From: Edolisoma coerulescens
Lineage: Eukaryota; Chordata; Aves; Passeriformes; Campephagidae
Length of the DNA stretch: 64,000 bases
Assembly: GCA_013397115.1 (NCBI GenBank)
Contig: VWZW01006268.1
Span: 1-64,000 of the forward strand
Direction: 5' to 3'
In this document: piece by piece, positions 62,998-64,000 of the stretch
Numbering within the stretch: the stretch's first letter is position 1
Layout: the number at the start of each line of letters is the position of its first letter
The notes under the pieces: generated by a model
The model's input: only the letters and a program-made list of their open reading frames with translations
The model's database searches: none
Told to the model about the DNA's origin: nothing
Position numbers and translations under genes: made by a program

Positions 62998-63003
62998 TAT
63001 AAA
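62998..63003 (+). promoter_or_regulatory. FAT2: TATA box, candidate proximal FAT2 promoter
   Basis: CTCTATAAAGGC is a strong TATA match and predicts a start near 63028. About 105 bases on, GGGAG is followed by GTGAGG (donor at 63133). An 84-base intron would then reach the acceptor CACCTGCAG (ending 63216) of the FAT2 ATG exon. The geometry is plausible for a short 5'-UTR exon, but no transcript evidence is available here. Confidence 0.4.
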
Positions 63004-63027
63004 GGCAGAAACTGAAGCAGAGAAAGT

Positions 63028-63132
63028 GAAGAAATCTGAGCCAGCATGGGGATGTGGGAGGACACTGAGACGGAGGGAAAGAGCTGAGCTAACAACTGCA
63101 TCAGTAAAGGTCAGGGTAGACAGAGCAGGGAG
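63028..63132 (+). other. FAT2: Candidate short FAT2 5'-UTR exon
   Basis: This exon is implied by the TATA box at 62998 and the GTGAGG donor at 63133. It competes with the distal exon ending at 51544. If transcription starts here the first intron is only 84 bases. Confidence 0.3.
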
Positions 63133-63237
63133 GTGAGGCTGAGCCTATGCAGACTTCCTTCTGTAACACACTGACCTTAATGAAAATTACCAATGTTCTT
63201 CCTTTGACACCTGCAGGGCTCAAGGAGACACCGCACC

Positions 63238-64000
63238 ATGGAAGTCTCCATCAGGAGGCACTTCCTGAGTGTTGCTGTTTTCCTGATGCATTGTGTGGTC
63301 CACAAGGCGAGCTGTGAGAAGGGCAACACTTCCCCTCTGCATTTCACCCACTTTTTCTACAATGCCACCATCTATGAGAATTCAGCCCCCAAGACCTACG
63401 TGGAGAGCTACATCAAAATGGGTATTTACAAGAGAGACCCTGAGTGGGACATCAGGTACAGAATAGCCTCTGGGGACAACACTGGTCTGTTTAAAACAGA
63501 GGAGCATGTGATTGGGGATTTCTGCTTCTTGAGAATAAGAACCAGGAGCAGCAACACAGCACTTTTAAATCGTGAGGTCAAAGACAGTTACATGTTAATA
63601 ATCAAGGCCACAGAGAGCACCTTTGCCTATGAAGCCTGGGCCAAAGTCTTGATCCATATTCTGGACAGAAATGACTTGAAACCTCTCTTTTCACCCCCCT
63701 CATATAAAGTGTCCATCAGAGAAGACACTCCTCTGAAAACAGTGATTAGCATGCTCAGTGCCACTGACGCCGACGCTGGCCAGAATGCTGAGTTCTACTA
63801 TGCCCTCAACACCAAGTCCAACCTATTCACCGTGCACCCCACCACGGGGGCAGTTATAGTCACAGGCAGGCTGAACAGCACCCATCGAGGCAGGCATAAC
63901 CTGCAGGTTTTGGCTGTGGACAGAATGAGGAAGATCACTGAGGGGAATGGCTTTGGGAACTTGGCCAGTCTCACAATCCAAGTGGAGCCATCTGCCAGGA
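63238..64000 (+). CDS. FAT2: FAT2 (protocadherin Fat 2), N-terminal part of first coding exon, runs off the window
   Basis: Giant single-pass cadherin of the plasma membrane, acting in cell-cell adhesion and planar organisation of epithelia and neurons. The 254 residues seen are the start of a protein normally over 4000 long. The exon begins at 63217 after acceptor CACCTGCAG, and the ATG at 63238 is the first in frame and directly precedes a signal peptide (hydrophobic core at about residues 9-21, cleavage probably after Cys26). Cadherin repeat 1 spans about 37-149, with the FAT2-typical NATIYENSAPKTYVESY stretch at 42-58 and FCFLRIRTRSSNTALLNREV at 95-114. The linker ILDRNDLKPLFSPPSY (141-156) carries the calcium-binding DxND motif. 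Repeat 2 follows, with ATDADAGQNAEFYYA at 175-189 and LAVDRMRK at 225-232. Sequons are visible at Asn42 and Asn213. The reading frame is open to the window edge. Confidence 0.97.
   Translation, partial: MEVSIRRHFLSVAVFLMHCVVHKASCEKGNTSPLHFTHFFYNATIYENSAPKTYVESYIKMGIYKRDPEWDIRYRIASGDNTGLFKTEEHVIGDFCFLRIRTRSSNTALLNREVKDSYMLIIKATESTFAYEAWAKVLIHILDRNDLKPLFSPPSYKVSIREDTPLKTVISMLSATDADAGQNAEFYYALNTKSNLFTVHPTTGAVIVTGRLNSTHRGRHNLQVLAVDRMRKITEGNGFGNLASLTIQVEPSAR

Noticed and set aside
1..64000. CRISPR arrays, prokaryotic operons, tRNA or rRNA genes
   Set aside because: This is vertebrate DNA. No spaced direct repeats of CRISPR type and no tRNA or rRNA signature were seen by eye.

Overview
This window is vertebrate nuclear DNA, most likely from a bird. 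It has split genes with GT-AG introns, CpG islands, low gene density and CR1-type LINE tails, the typical avian repeat. Two protein-coding genes can be supported, both on the + strand: SPARC (osteonectin), complete, and the 5' end of FAT2 (an atypical giant cadherin), which runs off the right edge. The order SPARC then FAT2 on the same strand matches the conserved vertebrate neighbourhood (ATOX1-SPARC-FAT2). No ATOX1 coding sequence was found to the left.

Layout. 1-9515: non-coding DNA upstream of SPARC with one short CR1 tail. 9518-9689: GA-rich promoter boxes and the probable non-coding first exon of SPARC. 9690-15434: long intron 1, with a second GC/CpG-rich, TATA-like block at about 14460-14774 that could be an alternative promoter. 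15435-18482: nine coding exons packed into about 3 kb, encoding a 298-residue secreted protein with signal peptide, acidic domain, follistatin-like domain and EF-hand domain. 18483 to about 19205: 3' UTR. 19206-51150: intergenic DNA with a CR1 fragment, an orphan CpG island (22405-22795), an exact 1331-bp direct duplication split by a single N (23096-25758), a probable LTR fragment near 29.3 kb and scattered simple repeats. 51240-51544: CpG island ending in a strong splice donor, a candidate upstream first exon of FAT2. 51545-63216: mostly featureless DNA with an ancient LINE remnant and a TATA box with donor just before FAT2. 63217-64000: first coding exon of FAT2, with signal peptide and the first two cadherin repeats.

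SPARC is a secreted collagen- and calcium-binding matricellular protein. FAT2 is a plasma-membrane adhesion and planar-polarity protein. They are neighbours by ancestry, and nothing in the sequence shows a shared pathway. I found no evidence for a novel multi-gene system. The items most worth checking are the duplication around the N (probably an assembly artefact), the two competing FAT2 start regions, the possible second SPARC promoter and the orphan CpG island. Most other open reading frames here overlap in several frames, lack splice or domain support and look like chance openings in GC-rich DNA.
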